Shown one piece after another: positions 28,211 through 32,279 of a DNA stretch of 32,279 nucleotides. The position numbers were made by a program, and so were the translations under genes. The notes under the pieces were generated by a model. The model did not search any database. It saw only the letters and a program-made list of their open reading frames with translations, and was not told the DNA's origin. The first letter of the stretch is position 1. Every line of letters begins with the position of its first letter. The stretch lies in NCBI GenBank assembly GCA_015501585.1, contig JADNRY010000666.1, positions 1 to 32,279 on the forward strand, read 5' to 3'. The stretch comes from Rhodocollybia butyracea (lineage: Eukaryota > Basidiomycota > Agaricomycetes > Agaricales > Omphalotaceae).

Positions 28211-28433
28211 CCAGTATTGGCTAGCAGCAATGCCAGAGGCGCAGTATTGTGTGGGTTGGGCTAAGGTGCCTCTTAGTAAATTGTATCTTATCAACAATGA
28301 GACATTACTTATATTCTATCCGTTCATCCACGCTATGAACACACAATATCCTATTATCCTTATGTGACGTGAGACTTGAGGCCTTGAGGACTTAACCTCA
28401 TCAAGGCCGTACTACAGATACTCAAAACTGGAT
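28211..28433. other. 3' flank between copy B and the membrane-protein gene
   Basis: About 220 bp with no open frame of note. A short inverted pair near 28380-28410 (CTTGAGG.../...CATCAAGGCC) may belong to the 3' end of the minus-strand gene. Confidence 0.35.
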
Positions 28434-30496
28434 CTATACATGAGGGATGAACGTAGTCCATTGTACTTCTTGTAGTGTAGCCAAGGGAAGATCTCGAAGG
28501 AGAGTGAACGCGAGAACAAAGGTGGCGAGTCTGGCGACAATGTAAACAATAAAACTTACCAAGTTAGTCAAACTATATATGGGGTAAAAGGCCCGGTTAT
28601 TGATAAATCTCCATGATCTGAGGTGTCGCAGGTGAACCCAGAAAAATACCGTGCCTGTCATGAACACCAAGGGAACGATGGTCATACAGAGTGAGGTTGT
28701 TTGGCACAGGACTCTTTCCATGTTCGTTGCGAACTGAAAATTCCAAGCTACGCAATGAATAGCGCCGAATGTGGCTCCAAGAAGCATCTCCAAGGCCATA
28801 GGATACAAAGAGCCGTTGTCGTCAATGGGATAAGAGCGAAGCGGTAAACCTCCATAGAATGTAGGGACGCGGGTGGTGAACCTCAACGTAGGAAACCTTG
28901 TGGATTCAAGTTTAGTTGGAGACCCCTGTGGGATCACGCTTCTGGTACTGCTTTCGCGCCAAGGCGAGACAAATGCAGATACTAAAGGCGAGACAGTTGC
29001 ACACACCAAATGGTCCCAAACACGATTGATATACTGCTTGCCATCTAACAAAGAAAGCAGAAGGCGACGGTGAAGAGTACCCGAGTCCGAGTTGACCAGA
29101 TCTTCCTTCCTATCCTCGACGGGACTTACACCTGCTGCATATATGGAATCTGAAGATGCAACGGAAGATTCACAATGCCACATGTTTTGAGGATTCCGAT
29201 CTGGGACCTGCGCAGGCAAAGCCAATGTTAGCTGCGAAGTTCCTGCGCCCGTAATATCAGTATCGTCAGGACTGGTAGGAGTGGTGTTATCGAAGTGATA
29301 ACATGGTGGGAATGTTCCGAAGCAAGGCCTTGTTACATCTAATGCAACCGAGTTGTCACCTAATCTATACGGAGGAGGATATAGAAGGTTCTCGGTGGAT
29401 TGCACGTCTTCGTTTTTTGTCTCCCTTCCTTGCCTTGTATTCCCTTCATCAGTCCTGGTGTCTTTCTCGATCCCGCCGGCTGGTAAAAGACCAGGTTCAA
29501 CCAAGGGTAATGATAGGTCAATCCGGGACAACGCAAACCTGGTTGACACGAATGCATCAGAAAAAAAGTTGGCATCAAAGAAGTCAGTCAAAAAGCCAGC
29601 AATGGCTTGCAAAGGGGATTGGAACTTCTGGTTGTTGAAAGGAATGTCTGAAACCTCCTGAAGAGCTTCCAGGTCGGAAAACTCCATACTATCCTCCCAC
29701 TCCATATCCTCAAAGACCTGGCGGGGCCGCATTGATAATTGGATTGGATGACGAACATCCAATGGCTTTGTCCACCATAAGATGTAAGTCAGTATGTTGA
29801 GAGAGGCGAAAGCTACAGTAGTGATCTCGAGCTCCGTGATAGGTAGATGCTGAAATACTCGAGAGATGACCTGGGCCGTAAACCAAGTTGTCTGGACCAG
29901 CACAAGTGTTTTTGACACTACGTCTCCTTTGCTTTTGTCCATGATCTCGGAGCTAGAGATAGAAGGTAAAAGAATTGAGTCCTCCTTCAGAAGGGTAGCC
30001 AGTTCTGATGCCTGCAGAACCCCAATTATTTCTCCAGATTCTTTAGTGAGCACAAATCCACCCATAACTAGAAACATGCCATGAGTGAGTGTCCAATCAG
30101 AGCCTGTAGACGCGTGAATACAGAAAAGTACAACAGAATCCAGAACTTACAACCGGGATAATTATGGAGCTCTTTTACAGCTTTTTTCGCCGACCATAAT
30201 TGATTTGCTGCCCACAAGATTATATATTCTGGAGCAATGAGTGCCACAGCTAGTATCTTGACTCTTCGCCACAAGAGATCCTGATCAGAGTCATGACGAG
30301 ACGGAATATTCGGGTGAACTGCAACCCAGGTACATGCAAAGATTGTTGTGAGGCAGCTCCAGACAATCTCAGGGACAGTCCGAGTAGAACTAGTATTTGG
30401 AGCGACCTGAGAGAGCCCGCCAGGGTCGACGTCGAGGGCCGGGGTAGGAAGAGCTAATCCTTCCGTGACGAAGTAAAAGAGCACTATGATGAGCAT
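28434..30496 (-). CDS. Uncharacterised multi-pass membrane protein (671 aa, two exons)
   Basis: Exon 1 is 30496-30151 and exon 2 is 30103-28434; the 47-nt intron (30150-30104) runs GTAAGT...CAG. I start at the ATG at 30496, followed by LIIVLFYFVTEGLALPTPA, a signal peptide. Membrane segments: around VPEIVWSCLTTIFACTW, KILAVALIAPEYIILWAA, SKTLVLVQTTWFTAQVISR and TTVAFASLNILTYILWW. After a ~230-aa variable, probably disordered region come three more near LEMLLGATFGAIHCVAW, SLCMTIVPLVFMTGTVFFW and SLTNLVSFIVYIVARLA. Splicing creates GCSDWTLTHGMFLVMGG. The W-T-x-x-HG-F-x-x-MGGF and L-x-Q-T-x-W-F patterns match, as I recall, a large uncharacterised Agaricomycete family. The frame is complete, with the family-like ending near WTTFIPH. 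The transport or signalling role is unknown. Confidence 0.85.
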
Positions 30497-30547
30497 ATCC
30501 TTGGAAGGATTCAATAAAGTTCACTGCTCGACGACGATGCATTGGTG

Positions 30548-30554
30548 TTATATA
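30548..30554 (-). promoter_or_regulatory. TATA-like box of the membrane-protein gene
   Basis: TATATAA on the minus strand, about 52 bp upstream of the chosen ATG at 30496. Confidence 0.5.
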
Positions 30555-30649
30555 TCTATATTTCGGCGCCGCCCCGCCAAGAAAAGCCACAGTGATGATC
30601 ATGAGCTTCAACAGGTTGTAACCTGTTGGCGTTGTGAGGCAAGAGAGAT

Positions 30650-31965
30650 AGATAGCGATCATTGCGGGCCGGATAAGTCCGTTCTAAGTTTGTACTTTTC
30701 CAACTTTCTCTTACAACTTTCTCCATGTCATCCGACAGACCGAAGATTGATTGTTTTCAGCCAAGGTTTTTGAATGCGGAATGTGACGCATTGATGGAAA
30801 AGCTGAATGTATGAGTGGGTCGAGGCAAAGGTACGTTCCTTTTTAACCTTGTCTTTATATCTAGTCACCACGACTGCCTTCAAAGTTCTCTTCAACGCTG
30901 CATGTTGTTTGAACAATCAATGAAAGCAAGGATTGAACCCAAGAACATTCGTAAGTCGACTTCCATCTAGCCCCGAGCTTAACAAGCTTGACCAATCACT
31001 ATCTTCCAGTATAAATATCCGAAAACTCGATCTCGCTGACCCATGCGCTCAATACCGAAATGATAGAGACACCTCGCACTCTCCGTAACAAGTAATCTCG
31101 CTCATGATCACCTCCGAAGCCCAGCCATTTCCAAAACCAGACCATTTCCTGACGGGTCACGCCATTGCCAAGTTCAGTTATGAACGCGCCTACGAAGCAT
31201 GCAAGAAAGAAAAGGCCTTCAAGAAGGCGAGCCGTACGATGTCTTTGTAGATGTCCGCTCTTACTGCGTCCATTGTATGCCACGATGTCGAAGCCGAAGT
31301 CACCTATTCATAACAATCCTCATACCGAACTATGCATACCTGAGGGTATATGGCGTCAGACTCGCCGACACATCATCGCGTATCCCATATACAATATCTC
31401 TACCGCCTAGCCTACTATCCACTTTGCCGATGCACCCTCTGCGACACATGCCACCCGCGGGTCAAAAGCTGACACCTCGATATCTTCAAGAGTTTCTATC
31501 CGTTTATCCAGCACATGTGCGTCTAGTACCAGATAGAGAAATCTGCGAATGGAGACTACGTGTGCATAGTCCGCTTCCAACGTAACTTTCCGCAAGGGAA
31601 AAGAGGGATAAGCGCTAAAGGAGTTTGTAGCGTAGGAAGGAGGTCTTCCGAGTGGAGTTTGGGCTATAGAAATATCATTCTGGAGGGGGCTCGTTAACAG
31701 AGGCAAGCGTGAAAAATTTTCTCTGAATACAAACGCTTTGCGCCGTTTCACTTGGTTTCAACTACTTACTACGTAACGCAGCACTACATTTCCATCTCGA
31801 ACAAGAATAGATCCTCTTTCGCTCATACCCACACCTTCAAGATAGGTCAAGTAAGCTTAACAGAGAGGGAAGGCGATCTACTCGATGCTAAGCTCAACGC
31901 CTAACACCAAGGTCGTGCAGAGAGAAAGAAGCAAGGAGAGACGGCACAGGAATGATTTATGGCAT
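30650..31965 (+). repeat. Triplicated segment, copy C (most diverged gene relic)
   Basis: Starts with GATCATTGCGGGCCGG, also present in copies A and B. It later shares GAAAACTCGATCT, GAAGCATGCAAGAAAGAAA-like sequence, TTTGCGCCGTTTCACTT and GTTTCAACTACTTACTACGT-like sequence. Coding relics include YERAYEACKKEKAFKKA, then in another frame EPYDVFVDVRSYCVHC, and further on DIFKSFYPFIQHM and EKSANGDYVCIVRFQRNFP. Stops and frame changes break the sequence, so it is a pseudogene relic. These fragments give the best view of the ancestral protein, which I do not recognise. Confidence 0.6.
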
Positions 31966-32279
31966 TCCATCCAGCCTTCGAAATATTCCCAGAGTCCAGA
32001 CACGAGATGTCCATCAAGTGGCGTATCCAAACGCCAAGCCTCAAGCGAACCAGGTACAAAGTATAAGTATTTCAAGCTTCAAGCCCTCACCAATCACTTA
32101 GGCTTCAATGCAACAAAATTCTTTTTGGATATCTTAGGAATTTCTCCTTCCACCGACAAAGGTTGAACGCTACAAGAAGGATGCGAGTGACAGGCTGAAA
32201 TACTTGGACCGGCGGCATCTCCGCTGCAATGGAGCTACTTACCACTTCCAGTGAACCTCGTCGACGAGAGCTGCTTTAT
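31966..32279. other. Right edge, nothing recognised
   Basis: No supported gene or repeat. A short open stretch at 31885-32166 on the plus strand has no recognisable feature. Confidence 0.4.

Noticed and set aside
29303..29661. Plus-strand frames opposite the membrane-protein gene.
   Set aside because: Shadows of the 671-aa minus-strand gene, with no motif or promoter.
30497..30514. Earlier start for the membrane protein at 30514.
   Set aside because: The codon there is TTG; the first ATG in frame, at 30496, directly begins a good signal peptide.

Overview
This looks like a repeat-rich window from a filamentous fungus, most likely a mushroom-forming basidiomycete (Agaricomycete). The genes have very short introns (47-57 nt, GTNNGT...AG, with CTGAC/CTNAC-type branch sites). 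Two Ty3/Gypsy chromoviruses dominate the left two thirds. A multi-pass membrane protein gene on the right resembles a family that is abundant in Agaricomycetes. No rRNA, tRNA or CRISPR was recognised.

Layout. 1-2358: gene-poor flank with a GC-rich ACCCG/CGGGT cluster, a 370-bp foldback MITE (1166-1535) and a fragment of a minus-strand coding region (1909-2358). 2359-13969: Gypsy-1, a minus-strand chromovirus with two 1069-bp LTRs that read as identical. It encodes a very long Gag and a PR-RT-RNaseH-IN-chromodomain polyprotein, intact except for one single-base frameshift. 13970-21038: Gypsy-2, an older plus-strand chromovirus. It lacks its 5' LTR and the start of gag, is interrupted by a second foldback MITE inside RT, and is eroded by CpG transitions. 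21039-32279: host-like territory with three diverged copies of a ~1.3-kb segment, a degraded C2H2 zinc-finger gene, a PIF/Harbinger-like MITE, an intact five-exon secreted-protein gene and an intact two-exon multi-pass membrane protein gene.

Most interesting system. Both chromoviruses carry, between pol and the 3' LTR, a complete extra gene on the strand opposite to gag-pol. Each has its own TATA box and canonical introns. In Gypsy-1 it is a three-exon, 275-aa helical protein behind a promoter studded with GTTTCGAG/CTCGAAAC sites. In Gypsy-2 it is a two-exon, 335-aa protein with a coiled coil, a six-cysteine zinc-cluster spacing (C-x2-C-x6-C-x9-C-x2-C-x6-C) and a second coiled coil. Because the introns are antisense to the genomic RNA, they survive retrotransposition.

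Gypsy-1 also shows three other signals: a Tf1-like self-priming arrangement (12-nt PBS complementary to the predicted mRNA 5' end), a G GGA AAC -1 frameshift heptamer between Gag and Pol, and an LTR array of nine tandem hairpins whose stem sequences differ but keep pairing. Its U3 carries five TGAGTCA (Gcn4/AP-1-type) boxes. The flanks of Gypsy-1 do not match each other, which points to recombination between copies or to an assembly join.
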